Source: an uncultured Lachnospiraceae bacterium (GTDB lineage: Bacteria; Bacillota; Clostridia; Lachnospirales; Lachnospiraceae). Taken from it: 64,000 nucleotides of DNA. The stretch's first letter is position 1, and each line of letters starts with the position of its first letter. Below the pieces are notes generated by a model. That model searched no databases and was not told the origin of the DNA. It was given only the letters and a program-made list of their open reading frames with translations. Both the position numbers and the translations under genes were made by a program. The stretch lies in NCBI GenBank assembly GCA_910585545.1, contig CAJUFN010000005.1, positions 82,540 through 146,539 on the forward strand. Direction: 5' to 3'. This document shows, piece after piece, positions 42,143-52,306 of this stretch.

Positions 42143-45100
42143 TTATTTGAAATATTCTACGCCAGACTCGAATAATTTCAGATCCTGTTCTCCATAAATA
42201 TTGATTGCCACAGAATCACCGCGACGCTCGGAATGTGCCATTTTGCCAAGCACACGTCCATCCGGACTCGTGATACCTTCAATCGCCATATAAGAACCAT
42301 TCACATTCCATTCTTCATCCATGCTTACATTTCCGTCAAGATCACAATACTGTGTCGCAACCTGACCATTCGCAAACAATTTATCCAGCCATTCTTTATT
42401 TGCTACAAAACGTCCTTCTCCGTGAGATGCCGGATTTGTATACACGCCGCCAAGCTTCGCATTCATAAGCCATGGAGATTTGTTTGTCACAACCTTTGTG
42501 TAAACCATCTTCGACACGTGACGTCCAATCGTATTATAAGTAAGTGTCGGTGAATCAGCAGTCTGTCCAACCACATCACCATAAGGTACCAGACCTAACT
42601 TGATCAATGTCTGGAAACCATTACAGATACCAAGCGCCAACCCGTCTCTTTCCTGCAGCAGTTTTTGTACTGCTTCTTTCAACTTTTCATTCTGGAACGC
42701 AGTCGCAAAGAATTTTGCAGAACCGTCTGGTTCGTCTCCTGCCGAAAAACCGCCTGGGAACATGATAATCTGTGCCTTTGCAATTGCTTTTCCAAACACT
42801 TCCACCGAATCACGGATATCCGCTGCATTCATATTTTTAAATACTTTTGTAATGGTCTTTGCTCCTGCCCGCTCGAATGCCTTTGCACTGTCATATTCGC
42901 AGTTCGTTCCCGGGAATACCGGAATGAATACCGTTGGCTGTGCAATCTTATGCGTACAGATATGAATGTCTTTTGTATCGTACAACGGGCTTTCTATCTT
43001 AATTTCTTTATTGCTTTCTGCTGAAACTGTAGCAAATACTTTTTCCAAAGTTCCTGTCCATGCAGCCATTGCATCTTCTAATGCAATCTCTGTATTTGCA
43101 TAAGAGAATGTTCTGTTATCTGTCACTTCACCGATTACCGTATAGGTAATTGCTAATCTTGAAACTCTCTCATCCGGAACTTCTGCAATGATATCACCGA
43201 ATGCCGGAGCAAATAATTCTCTTGCATCCATATTATGCTCTATCTTCACTCCCATGCCATTACCAAATGCCATCTTACTTACTGCCGCAATCACTCCATG
43301 GCGGTCAAGTGCATATGCAGAAACAATATTGCCTGCTTTGATATCACTGGTAAATTTCGTATATTGTTCCATTACCTTCTCATAATCCGGAAGATTGAAA
43401 CTATCTTTGTCAATACGAAGCCATACAAGTTTATTGCCGGCTGCCTTTAACTCCGGTGTGATAATGTCTTGCTGTTTTGCGATATCCACTGCAAAAGATA
43501 CGAGTGTAGGAGGCACATCAATATCCTGGAAGGTACCGGACATACTGTCTTTTCCTCCAATCGATGGCAATCCAAATCCAAGCTGTGCCTGGTATGCACC
43601 AAGAAGCGCTGCAAACGGCTGGCTCCATCTATGCGGTTCTTCCGTCATACGGCGGAAATATTCCTGGAAAGTAAAGCGAATCTTACTGTGATCACCGCCT
43701 GATGCAACAATCTTTGCGACAGATTCTGTCACCGCATAAGCCGCTCCATGATACGGGCTCCAGCTTGATACATACGGATCAAATCCATAACTCATCATCG
43801 TTACTGTATCGCATTTTCCTTTTAATACCGGAAGTTTCGCTACCATAGTCTGTGTTTCTGTCATCTGGTATTTTCCTCCATGCGGCATAAATACACTTCC
43901 CGCACCGATAGAACCATCAAACATCTCCACAAGACCTTTCTGCGAACATACATTTAAATCTCGCAATGTCGCAAGCCATTTTTCTCTCACATCGCCCACT
44001 TCTACAAATCTCTTTAACGGGCTGTCCGCTTCGTTTGGAATATCCACTGCAACCGAAGTCTCCTGATGCGCACCATTCGTATCAAGGAATGCGCGGGAAA
44101 TATTTACAATTTCTTTTCCTCTCCATGATAATACCAACCTTGGGCTTTCCGTTACGACTGCAACTTTTACTGCCTCTAAGTTTTCTTCTTTTGCATATCC
44201 TAAAAATTCCTGCACATCTTTTGGATCAATGACAACCGCCATACGCTCCTGAGACTCGGAGATAGCAATTTCCGTTCCATCGAGACCCGCATATTTCTTC
44301 GGCACCTTATCCAAATCTACTTTCAATCCTGCTGCAAGCTCTCCAATTGCCACAGATACGCCGCCTGCACCAAAATCATTACATTTCTTGATTAATTTAC
44401 TCACTTCTTCTCTGCGGAACATCCTTTGGATCTTACGTTCTGTAGGAGCATTTCCTTTCTGAACCTCTGCACCGCAAGTTTCAATGGATTCTTCGGTATG
44501 TACTTTAGAAGAACCAGTCGCACCGCCGCAGCCATCTCTTCCGGTACGTCCGCCGAGCAAGATAATGATATCGCCAGGATCAGATGTTTCACGGATTACT
44601 GCGCGTCTTGGAGCTGCCCCCATAACTGCTCCGATTTCCATACGTTTTGCCACATAGTCCGGATGATAAATTTCTTTTACCATACCTGTTGCCAATCCGA
44701 TCTGATTGCCGTAAGAGCTGTACCCATGTGCTGCACCACGCACCAGTTTCTTCTGCGGAAGTTTTCCTTTTAACGTTTCTTTCACAGAAACTGTAGGATC
44801 TGCCGCACCGGTCACACGCATTGCCTGATATACATAAGTACGTCCTGACAACGGGTCACGAATAGCGCCTCCAAGGCAAGTCGCTGCCCCACCAAACGGC
44901 TCGATCTCTGTCGGATGATTATGCGTCTCATTCTTAAAATTAACAAGCCACTCCTCTTCTACACCATCTACTTCTACCGGTACTACAATGCTGCAGGCGT
45001 TGATTTCTTCAGATTCTTCCTGATCCTCCAGCTTTCCTTCTTTTTTCAATTTACGCATTGCCATAAGAGCCAGATCCATCAGACAGACAAATTTGTCTTC

Positions 45101-45904
45101 TCTGCCTTTAAAAATCTCACTATGGTCATTTAAGTATTGTTTATATGCCGCTTCGATCGGCTCTTTATAATCTCCTTCTCCAAATGTGACCTCTGTAAGC
45201 TCTGTTGAGAATGTCGTATGACGGCAATGATCAGACCAATATGTATCCAACACGCGGATTTCCGTCATAGATGGGTCACGTTTTTCTTCTCCTTTGAAAT
45301 AATTCTGAATATGAAGGAAGTCTTTAAATGTCATAGCAAGTCCCAAAGAATCATATAATTCCTTTAGCTTCGCTTCTTCCATGTCTTTGAATCCTTCAAA
45401 AATCTTAACATCCTCCGGCTCTTCAAACACAGTCACCAATGTGTCCGGTTTCTCCTCGACTGCTTCTCTGGAATCTACCGGGTTGATACAATGATTTTTG
45501 ATTGCTTCTAACTCTTCGTCTGTCAGACTTCCCTCGATAACATAGGTAGTCGCCGACTTAATCACCGGAAGCTCGTCCGCTTTAATAAACTGCACACACT
45601 GCTCTGCCGAATCCGCTCTCTGGTCAAACTGTCCCGGAAGATATTCCACCGAAAACGCCTTCGCTCCCTGTTCCATTTCAAATGTTTCTTTATATAAAAT
45701 GTCTACCGGCGGCTCTGCAAATACACCATTGCAAGCTCTCTCAAATGTCTCATCGGAAAGATTTTCCACATCATAACGAATCAACACTCTGACACCTGTC
45801 ACTGTTTCGATTCCAAGATAGTTCTTAATCTCTCCCCTTAACTCTTTTGCCTGTACTGCAAATTCGGGTTTCTTTTCCACATATACACGTTTTACACCGC
45901 TCAT
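42143..45904 (-). CDS. purL: Phosphoribosylformylglycinamidine synthase, single-chain type
   Basis: 1253 residues, the fourth step of purine synthesis (FGAR plus Gln to FGAM). The chain holds an N-terminal PurS-like part, two AIRS-type halves (motifs NHPTEIEPFGGAATCLGG and SIGAGSVFMPHGG) and a C-terminal glutaminase with nucleophile Cys in ALGICNGFQTL. Many Firmicutes split this into PurS, PurQ and PurL, but the fused form is usual in Lachnospiraceae. It has an AAGGAGGTC ribosome site. Confidence 0.96.
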   Translation of the reverse strand: MSGVKRVYVEKKPEFAVQAKELRGEIKNYLGIETVTGVRVLIRYDVENLSDETFERACNGVFAEPPVDILYKETFEMEQGAKAFSVEYLPGQFDQRADSAEQCVQFIKADELPVIKSATTYVIEGSLTDEELEAIKNHCINPVDSREAVEEKPDTLVTVFEEPEDVKIFEGFKDMEEAKLKELYDSLGLAMTFKDFLHIQNYFKGEEKRDPSMTEIRVLDTYWSDHCRHTTFSTELTEVTFGEGDYKEPIEAAYKQYLNDHSEIFKGREDKFVCLMDLALMAMRKLKKEGKLEDQEESEEINACSIVVPVEVDGVEEEWLVNFKNETHNHPTEIEPFGGAATCLGGAIRDPLSGRTYVYQAMRVTGAADPTVSVKETLKGKLPQKKLVRGAAHGYSSYGNQIGLATGMVKEIYHPDYVAKRMEIGAVMGAAPRRAVIRETSDPGDIIILLGGRTGRDGCGGATGSSKVHTEESIETCGAEVQKGNAPTERKIQRMFRREEVSKLIKKCNDFGAGGVSVAIGELAAGLKVDLDKVPKKYAGLDGTEIAISESQERMAVVIDPKDVQEFLGYAKEENLEAVKVAVVTESPRLVLSWRGKEIVNISRAFLDTNGAHQETSVAVDIPNEADSPLKRFVEVGDVREKWLATLRDLNVCSQKGLVEMFDGSIGAGSVFMPHGGKYQMTETQTMVAKLPVLKGKCDTVTMMSYGFDPYVSSWSPYHGAAYAVTESVAKIVASGGDHSKIRFTFQEYFRRMTEEPHRWSQPFAALLGAYQAQLGFGLPSIGGKDSMSGTFQDIDVPPTLVSFAVDIAKQQDIITPELKAAGNKLVWLRIDKDSFNLPDYEKVMEQYTKFTSDIKAGNIVSAYALDRHGVIAAVSKMAFGNGMGVKIEHNMDARELFAPAFGDIIAEVPDERVSRLAITYTVIGEVTDNRTFSYANTEIALEDAMAAWTGTLEKVFATVSAESNKEIKIESPLYDTKDIHICTHKIAQPTVFIPVFPGTNCEYDSAKAFERAGAKTITKVFKNMNAADIRDSVEVFGKAIAKAQIIMFPGGFSAGDEPDGSAKFFATAFQNEKLKEAVQKLLQERDGLALGICNGFQTLIKLGLVPYGDVVGQTADSPTLTYNTIGRHVSKMVYTKVVTNKSPWLMNAKLGGVYTNPASHGEGRFVANKEWLDKLFANGQVATQYCDLDGNVSMDEEWNVNGSYMAIEGITSPDGRVLGKMAHSERRGDSVAINIYGEQDLKLFESGVEYFK

Positions 45905-45989
45905 AATGACCTCCTTAAATTTACATTTCTAGTTATTTTTATCGTATCACAAAGTCCTTCATTAATAAAATTAATATATCTTAATAGTT

Positions 45990-46703
45990 TTATAAGCATT
46001 GCTTATTTTGCTTTTTTTCAAGAATTCTATAAACCAAACTAGCTCCCATCAAAGCAATCAGCCAAAGACCAAACATCGTGCCAATCCGTACCAGCATATC
46101 GAAGAAAAACCCTTCCGGCAGCATACGGATCATATAATCGACAGCTGGATCAAACAGCCATTCCTCATTATCAAAAACAATCTGATGAAACAGATAAAAT
46201 ACCTTTGTAAAGTTCATGGCACAGGCAATTCCAACTACTGCACATATTCCAAGAAAGACAGCTCCTGCCGTAAACATCATCTTTATGAATACATTTTTCT
46301 TCTTCATAAAAATCAGAACAAGATTAAGTCCCAGAACTACCAAAAACAAACCATTGCGGAGTTTCAAGCCCCCTATAAACAGCGTTCTCACTTCCCCCAT
46401 ATGAAATCGGTCTTGCTCATTAAAAAAATCTTGTTCCCTACCCTCAACGGTTGTCCATACAGAGAGTTCTTCACGTTCTCCGATAAGATATGCCATCATC
46501 TCTTCGGTGACATACATAACATCTTCCATCTCCATATCAAGCTCTTTTGTCACCTCATATTTTTCATATTCTTTTTCATAAAATTTATAATCTTCATCTC
46601 TGTAAACTGCCCATTCAAAGCTAGAAAGCAGCAAACATGCGATGAATAGAAATGCAGCAATAAATGCAATTACTTTCTGCAGCCGTTCCACATACGGATT
46701 CAT
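45990..46703 (-). CDS. TIGR01906 family (DUF1461) integral membrane protein
   Basis: 237 residues with four hydrophobic helices: one near the N-terminus (13-32), two in the middle (110-165) and one close to the C-terminus (205-230). Long outward-facing loops include an acidic segment (residues 35-95). The pattern and length match the DUF1461 family of Firmicutes, of unknown role. It is divergent from the LysR gene. Confidence 0.85.
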   Translation of the reverse strand: MNPYVERLQKVIAFIAAFLFIACLLLSSFEWAVYRDEDYKFYEKEYEKYEVTKELDMEMEDVMYVTEEMMAYLIGEREELSVWTTVEGREQDFFNEQDRFHMGEVRTLFIGGLKLRNGLFLVVLGLNLVLIFMKKKNVFIKMMFTAGAVFLGICAVVGIACAMNFTKVFYLFHQIVFDNEEWLFDPAVDYMIRMLPEGFFFDMLVRIGTMFGLWLIALMGASLVYRILEKKQNKQCL

Positions 46704-46736
46704 ACCAAAATCTCCCTTCGTCTATGATAAAATCTA

Positions 46737-46765
46737 TTGTAAAACTTATTGTTATCCCTTATAAT
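46737..46765 (+). promoter_or_regulatory. Sigma-A promoter of the LysR gene
   Basis: TTGTAA (46737-46742), a 17-bp spacer and TATAAT (46760-46765). Confidence 0.72.
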
Positions 46766-46785
46766 CAAATAAGTACTTATAAGGG
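46756..46785 (+). promoter_or_regulatory. Inverted repeat over the LysR promoter, candidate operator
   Basis: CCCTTATAA (46756-46764) and TTATAAGGG (46777-46785), 12-nt gap. It covers the -10 box and transcription start, the place for autoregulation by a LysR-type protein. Confidence 0.6.
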
Positions 46786-46797
46786 GGACTAATATAG

Positions 46798-47682
46798 ATG
46801 GATATCAATTATGAATTATATAAAGTTTTCTATTATGTTGCAACAACCTTAAGTTTTTCGGAAGCTTCCAAAAAACTTTTTATCTCACAGTCGGCAGTAA
46901 GCCAGTCGGTAAAGGCATTGGAGAAAAAATTAGATCAGCCGCTTTTCATCCGCAGTACAAAAAGAGTACAGCTCACTCCAGAAGGCGAGATTCTTCTGCG
47001 CCATGTAGAGCCTGCCATGAATCTTATCAAACGCGGAGAGGCTCAGATTGCTGATTCTATCGCAGGCGGTGGTCAGATTCGTATCGGGGCAAGCGACACT
47101 ATATGCCGTTACTTCCTTGTTCCATATCTAAAACGTTTCCACAGAGAGTTTCCAAACGTACATATCAAAGTCACCAATCAGACTTCGATAAGATGTGTCG
47201 ACCTTTTAGAAAACGGACAAGTAGATTTAATCTTCACCAACTACCCGAACTCCTATTTGAGCAATATGTATACCATAAAAAAAATAAAACGTTTCCATGA
47301 CGTATTCGTAGCAAATGATTCCTTTTCTTCTTTACGAAGCCGGAATCTCTCACTTGCACAACTCCTGGAACATCCGATTCTGATGCTGGATAAGAAAAGT
47401 ACCACAAGTGAATTTTTGCACAGCCTGTTCCAACAGCATCAATTAGACCTTGTGCCGGAAGTAGAACTTAGCAGCAACGACCTTCTTCTTGACCTTGCGA
47501 AAATCGGTCTCGGAATCGCCTTTGTTCCGGATTACTGTATCAATGAATCTTCTGATGATTTGTTTATCGTAGGCACAAAAAACACCTTACCGGAACGTGA
47601 GATCGTGGCGGCTTACAATACGCATATTCCAATTCCCAAAGCAACCATGGAATTCTTAAATTATTTTAAAGAAATTTCTTAA
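46798..47682 (+). CDS. LysR family transcriptional regulator
   Basis: 294 residues. The N-terminal winged helix-turn-helix (residues 1-60, FSEASKKLFISQSAVSQSVKALEKKL) is followed by a linker helix and a two-lobed effector domain beginning at about 90 (IRIGASDTICRYFLVPYL). It is most like the CysL/CbbR group. Its stop overlaps the convergent helicase gene by 4 bp. The divergent neighbour (TIGR01906 protein) is a natural target candidate. Effector is unknown. Confidence 0.93.
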   Translation: MDINYELYKVFYYVATTLSFSEASKKLFISQSAVSQSVKALEKKLDQPLFIRSTKRVQLTPEGEILLRHVEPAMNLIKRGEAQIADSIAGGGQIRIGASDTICRYFLVPYLKRFHREFPNVHIKVTNQTSIRCVDLLENGQVDLIFTNYPNSYLSNMYTIKKIKRFHDVFVANDSFSSLRSRNLSLAQLLEHPILMLDKKSTTSEFLHSLFQQHQLDLVPEVELSSNDLLLDLAKIGLGIAFVPDYCINESSDDLFIVGTKNTLPEREIVAAYNTHIPIPKATMEFLNYFKEIS

Positions 47683-50081
47683 ACTTTATCAGCCAGATTT
47701 TTGTCGGTCCAAAATCCTTCGATTTTGCGGCCGATTTCTTTTCGGCTGCATACCTCCATGTCGGCCCACTCTCTGGGAAAAATCTCCTGATATTGCCTTT
47801 GCATAAACCGCTCATCCAAAAGCATGATTACGCCTTTATCTTCTTCCGTACGAATCACACGCCCTGCCGCCTGCAAAACCTTGTTCATCCCCGGATACAA
47901 ATATGCATAAGAAAATCCATCCATCCCATGACTGTCAAAATACTGCTTCAGAATCTCTCTGTCATTGCATACCTGCGGCAACCCGGTACCGACAATAAAC
48001 GCTCCAATCAATGTCTCTTCTTTCAGGTCAATCCCTTCCGAAAAAATTCCACCCATCACACAAAATCCAATCAGACTCCCTTCCCGCTCTTCTTCAAAGC
48101 TCTCCAGGAAGATTTCTCTGGCTGTCTCGCTCATATACTGCCCTTGCACGATACTCTCAATATCCAGTTCTATTCCGGTTCTGATACGTTCCTCTTCTAC
48201 ATAAATCTGAAATGCTTCATACACTTCCTCCATAAAATGATAAGAAGGAAAAAAAGCCATATAATTACCGGTCTTGGCTGTCACCGCCTCGTAAAGATAA
48301 ATGGCATATCTTTGATACATCTGCGGTCCCCGCAGTGTATATTTACTGCTCACATCATTTCCCAGCACAAGAAGCCTTTTTTCTCTTTCAAACGGAGATT
48401 CTGCATAAATAGCATAATCATCCTCTTTCGTACTTAATAGCTTTTTATAATACTGAACCGGCAAAAGTGTTGCAGAAAAGAACACCGTACTGTTTCCCAT
48501 GCTCAAATATTCCTGAAGATTGTTCGCAGGATTCACACAATACAATTTCACCTTAAACCGATTATCCTTTTCCAGTTCCGTATAGATAATATAATTCTCA
48601 TCCAATCGTTCATGCACATACAAAAACATTCGTATCTGAAAATACAGATCAAGAATCTTTTCACGTAATTCCTGATTATCACAAAACTCCAAAACTTTTT
48701 CCATCTCAGATATTACATTAAGCAATTTCAAGGCAAGTACGGATACACTCTTATGGATTTCATAATTTTCACACTCCCGTTTCCATTCCAGCATCTGCTT
48801 ATTACATCCATCCAAAAATCTTGCCAGTTTCGGACTTTCAAACTTTACCGCCCTTTTCAACGCCAGGAAATCTTCTTTGTACAGAACAGCGCTGTACATC
48901 TCCCTTCCCCGCTCCACTAAATTGTGCGCCTCATCGACCAAAAACAGATACTCTCCGGCAATCCCTTCCTGAAAAAACCGTTTCAAATGTGCATTCGGAT
49001 CGAATACATAATTATAATCACAAACAACCGCATCTACCCAAGTTGACGCATCCAGCGAAAGTTCAAACGGACAGACATTATGTGTTCTCGCCTGTGCTTC
49101 TAAAACTTCCCTGCTCATGAAATCTTCCTTCTGCAAAAGTTCAAACACTGCATCATTCACCCTGTCATAATGTCCTTTCGCATAAGGGCAAGCTTCTGGA
49201 TTACACTCTGCTTTCTCCAGAAAACAGATTTTTTCTTTCGCAGTCAACGTAATGGTCTTCATACGCAGATGTTGTCCGCGAAGCGTCTCAAACGCCTGCT
49301 CGGCAACCGTTCGCGTAATGGTCTTTGCAGTCAGATAAAATATCTTCTCTCCCAATCCTTCACCTACCGCTTTTACCGCTGGAAATACAGATGCCATCGT
49401 CTTTCCCACCCCGGTCGGCGCCTGAATAAACAATTTTTTCTTCCGCAGGATTGTTCTGTATACCGATGTCACAAGATGCTTTTGTCCCTCTCTGTAATCA
49501 AACGGAAATTCCACTCCTTTGATAGACGCATTACGCGCCTTTCTCCACTCTATCTGAAACTTTGCCCACTTTTCATATTTTTTTACGACGTCCAAAAACC
49601 AGTGTTCCAGTTCTTCATACCGATAACTGCTCTGGAATTGTTTCAATTCCTCACTTTCCATTTGACAATAAGTCATCTGTACTTTTATTGTTTCCAGATT
49701 CTGTTTCTTCGCAATCATATATGCATAGCATTTTGCCTGAGCAAGATGTATCCCAACTGGTTCTTTCAACCGCTCGATATCCCCCAGGATACCTTTGATT
49801 TCATCAATCATGATCCCATCGGTCTCTTCGATCACGCCATCGGCACGTCCCTCGACCTGCAGGATAAATCCTTCGCAGGCTACCTGTATCTTTACCGAAA
49901 CCTCCGCATGATAAGAAGAACCCATCCGTCTTTGTATCTTGCGGTGAATTCTGCTTCCCATCTGCATCGCTTCTTTATCCATTTTTCCGCTGGTCCTGTT
50001 ATCAATATCTCCGCTTTGTAATACAAACTCTACAAGATTACGCACAGAGATGCGGATGACTTGCTCCTCCATGTTATCCAC
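47679..50081 (-). CDS. RecB-like nuclease fused to XPD/DinG-type DNA helicase
   Basis: About 800 residues. The start is GTG at 50081 or ATG three codons on. Residues 1-180 form a PD-(D/E)XK nuclease: His46 (MGSRIHRKIQ), Asp81 (EGRADG) and Glu94-x-Lys96 (IDEIKG). From about 185 it is a superfamily 2 helicase of the Rad3/XPD/DinG class, with Walker A APTGVGKT (221-228), four Fe-S cysteines (286, 293, 298, 337), DEAH (383-386) and a late motif VLQAAGRVIRTEEDKG. It would unwind 5'-3' and cut DNA. It lies 115 bp downstream of the SOS-controlled repair module. Confidence 0.9.
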   Translation of the reverse strand: MDNMEEQVIRISVRNLVEFVLQSGDIDNRTSGKMDKEAMQMGSRIHRKIQRRMGSSYHAEVSVKIQVACEGFILQVEGRADGVIEETDGIMIDEIKGILGDIERLKEPVGIHLAQAKCYAYMIAKKQNLETIKVQMTYCQMESEELKQFQSSYRYEELEHWFLDVVKKYEKWAKFQIEWRKARNASIKGVEFPFDYREGQKHLVTSVYRTILRKKKLFIQAPTGVGKTMASVFPAVKAVGEGLGEKIFYLTAKTITRTVAEQAFETLRGQHLRMKTITLTAKEKICFLEKAECNPEACPYAKGHYDRVNDAVFELLQKEDFMSREVLEAQARTHNVCPFELSLDASTWVDAVVCDYNYVFDPNAHLKRFFQEGIAGEYLFLVDEAHNLVERGREMYSAVLYKEDFLALKRAVKFESPKLARFLDGCNKQMLEWKRECENYEIHKSVSVLALKLLNVISEMEKVLEFCDNQELREKILDLYFQIRMFLYVHERLDENYIIYTELEKDNRFKVKLYCVNPANNLQEYLSMGNSTVFFSATLLPVQYYKKLLSTKEDDYAIYAESPFEREKRLLVLGNDVSSKYTLRGPQMYQRYAIYLYEAVTAKTGNYMAFFPSYHFMEEVYEAFQIYVEEERIRTGIELDIESIVQGQYMSETAREIFLESFEEEREGSLIGFCVMGGIFSEGIDLKEETLIGAFIVGTGLPQVCNDREILKQYFDSHGMDGFSYAYLYPGMNKVLQAAGRVIRTEEDKGVIMLLDERFMQRQYQEIFPREWADMEVCSRKEIGRKIEGFWTDKNLADKV

Positions 50082-50196
50082 ACTGCCTCGTCTTTTTTAT
50101 CTCCTGCTTATTGTAACACACCTTGCCTAAAATACCCACCATTTGTTGATTTTGAATTTCTGCTGCAAAATATCATGAATAGATCAAACAGAACGC

Positions 50197-50964
50197 TTAC
50201 GAGAACTCGACCATGTACGTTCTTCGATAAATCGGGGCATGCTGTCTTTGCAATCCAAGATTTTTCCGTTCTTTAATCGCAAGACTTTCAACAAAACTTT
50301 TCCATAATATCTGATACTCATTTTCAGCACAGGAATACTGTTCGATTTTTTCCATATCTACTTTACTGTCATGCACCAAGATCCATTGTTTCCTTGCCTC
50401 ATGCACTAAAAACATCTGATGTGTCTTATCACATATCATCCAGTTTTCAAGCGGAAGCCGGTTTGCAAAATGCTCGGCGATGCATGTCAGAATCTGGGCT
50501 TTCGGCGCAATCTTGGATATCAATATTCCACTTTCCAATTCCTTAAACCGCACAAACTCCTTGAATATATGAGCTTCATTTGCTACCGCTCTGCTCAATT
50601 CAAACACTTTCGCCACTGCCGGATTACTTAGGTGCTCCATGATTTTTCTGCTGTCTTTTACTGTTTTTGCCGACTGCATCACACCCCAGACAGCCGTTCC
50701 TTTCCCCGAATCATCCGCAAGGCAGGCATGATAAATATCCCAGTAAGTATCATATCCCATATGTTTTTGAATCAGTCTTTCTACCGCAACAGCTTTGTGC
50801 TGACTTTCCTCCACCTCAAAATATTCGCAGAACAACTCCTGTTCTATCTGTCCCCGAATCAAAATGCCGGCATTTTCTATTGTCCTTTCTTCTTTCCATG
50901 CATCATAGATGCCGGAAAACACTCCTGTTACCGTATCATTTACTACGTACATCTTTCGCATCAC
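50197..50964 (-). CDS. TIGR03915 family putative DNA repair protein
   Basis: 255 residues. The N-terminal VVNDTVTGVFSGIYDAW, mid-region SNPAVAKVFELSRAVANEAH and FKEFVRFKELESGILISKI, and the C-terminal PIYRRTYMVEFS fit TIGR03915. The family is found almost only beside the TIGR03916 radical-SAM protein. Its ATG overlaps that gene's stop by 4 bp. No catalytic motif is recognised. The module is likely SOS-induced from the upstream double LexA operator. Confidence 0.88.
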   Translation of the reverse strand: MMRKMYVVNDTVTGVFSGIYDAWKEERTIENAGILIRGQIEQELFCEYFEVEESQHKAVAVERLIQKHMGYDTYWDIYHACLADDSGKGTAVWGVMQSAKTVKDSRKIMEHLSNPAVAKVFELSRAVANEAHIFKEFVRFKELESGILISKIAPKAQILTCIAEHFANRLPLENWMICDKTHQMFLVHEARKQWILVHDSKVDMEKIEQYSCAENEYQILWKSFVESLAIKERKNLGLQRQHAPIYRRTYMVEFS

Positions 50965-52289
50965 ATGCCACCACCCATCGAAATATTTTCTGTCCTGAAT
51001 TTTACATCATCAAACAAAGAAATCTGCTGATAATTCATATTCCTTATATGATCCGGCAGTTTTTCTTTCGTGCTAAGCAGATTTTTTGTAATATAATCTT
51101 CTTCTATCTTCACCGGATACATCATTTTCCCGTTGCAAGTCAAAAAGTAGAGTGCACGTTTTAACACGACTCCCATCTTTTTTAAGTCTGCAAAATCCAA
51201 CACCCCAAATCTTCTTGCCTTCACAATTCTGGATGCAGATTTATAGCCAATTCCCGGAACCCGAAGCAGTGTATGATAATCTGCACGGTTTGCTTCCACC
51301 GGGAACATTTCCAAATGCTGCAGCGCCCAGTTACATTTCGGATCAAATAAAACATTAAAATTAGGATTCTTCTCACTTAACAGTTCCTTCGCCTGAAAGC
51401 CATAATAACGCAATAGCCAGTCCGCCTGATATAGACGATGTTCCCGAAGCAGCGGCGGCCCTTCATTTGTCTTTGCCGGCAGCGCTTTATCTTCATTGAC
51501 ATGAACAAAAGCCGAATAGAACACTCTCTTTAATCCGAATTTCTGATATAAAGATTCTGCCACATTGATGATCTGATAGTCCGATTCCGGAGTCGCCCCG
51601 ATAATCATCTGCGTACTCTGCCCTGCCGGAACGAATCGCGGTGCATTTTTGTACTGAACAATCTCCTGCCTATTCTCTGCCATCTTATTCTGCACCAGCC
51701 GCATCGGTGTAAGTATATTTTTACGGTTCTTATGCGGCGCAAGCATACGGAGGCTTTCCGCTGTCGGCAATTCTAAATTCACGCTCATTCTGTCCGCAAG
51801 AAATCCCACGCGCCTGATTAACTCCTCATCCGCTCCGGGAATCGCTTTTACATGAATATATCCTTGAAAGTTACATTCATAACGCAACTTATACAGCGAA
51901 GCATAGATAAGTTCCATTGTATAATTCGGTGATTTCAAAATTCCGGAACTTAAAAACAATCCTTCAATATAATTACGCCGATAGAATTCTATCGTGAGTT
52001 TACACACCTCATCCGGCGTAAAGGAAGTACGCACCACATCATTCGATGAACGATTGATGCAATACTTACAGTCAAAAATACATTCGTTCGTAAATAATAT
52101 TTTCAAAAGTGATACGCATCTTCCATCAGACGTAAAAGTATGACAAATTCCGCTCTTTTGACAATTTCCGATTCCTGTACCGTCATTTTGCCTGTCTACG
52201 CCACTCGACGTACATGCCACATCATATTTCGCCGCATCTGATAAAATATTCAATTTTTCATACATAGACATGCTTTCCTGAATCCGCAT
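50961..52289 (-). CDS. Putative DNA modification/repair radical SAM protein (TIGR03916)
   Basis: 442 residues from the ATG at 52289, preceded by GCGAGGG; a longer frame upstream contains the promoter and is rejected. The radical-SAM cluster motif has Cys70, Cys74 and Cys77 (CIFDCKYC). Three further cysteines lie earlier (26, 43, 49), possibly a second cluster. The C-terminus has a helix-hairpin-helix DNA-binding motif, VPGIGYKSASRIV. The fold suggests radical chemistry on DNA, but the reaction is unknown. Confidence 0.9.
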   Translation of the reverse strand: MRIQESMSMYEKLNILSDAAKYDVACTSSGVDRQNDGTGIGNCQKSGICHTFTSDGRCVSLLKILFTNECIFDCKYCINRSSNDVVRTSFTPDEVCKLTIEFYRRNYIEGLFLSSGILKSPNYTMELIYASLYKLRYECNFQGYIHVKAIPGADEELIRRVGFLADRMSVNLELPTAESLRMLAPHKNRKNILTPMRLVQNKMAENRQEIVQYKNAPRFVPAGQSTQMIIGATPESDYQIINVAESLYQKFGLKRVFYSAFVHVNEDKALPAKTNEGPPLLREHRLYQADWLLRYYGFQAKELLSEKNPNFNVLFDPKCNWALQHLEMFPVEANRADYHTLLRVPGIGYKSASRIVKARRFGVLDFADLKKMGVVLKRALYFLTCNGKMMYPVKIEEDYITKNLLSTKEKLPDHIRNMNYQQISLFDDVKFRTENISMGGGM

Positions 52290-52306
52290 ATATATCCCTC
52301 GCTCAC

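Noticed and set aside
49170..50021. 283-codon plus-strand ORF
   Set aside because: Antisense to the nuclease-helicase gene, whose motifs are intact; no family resemblance.
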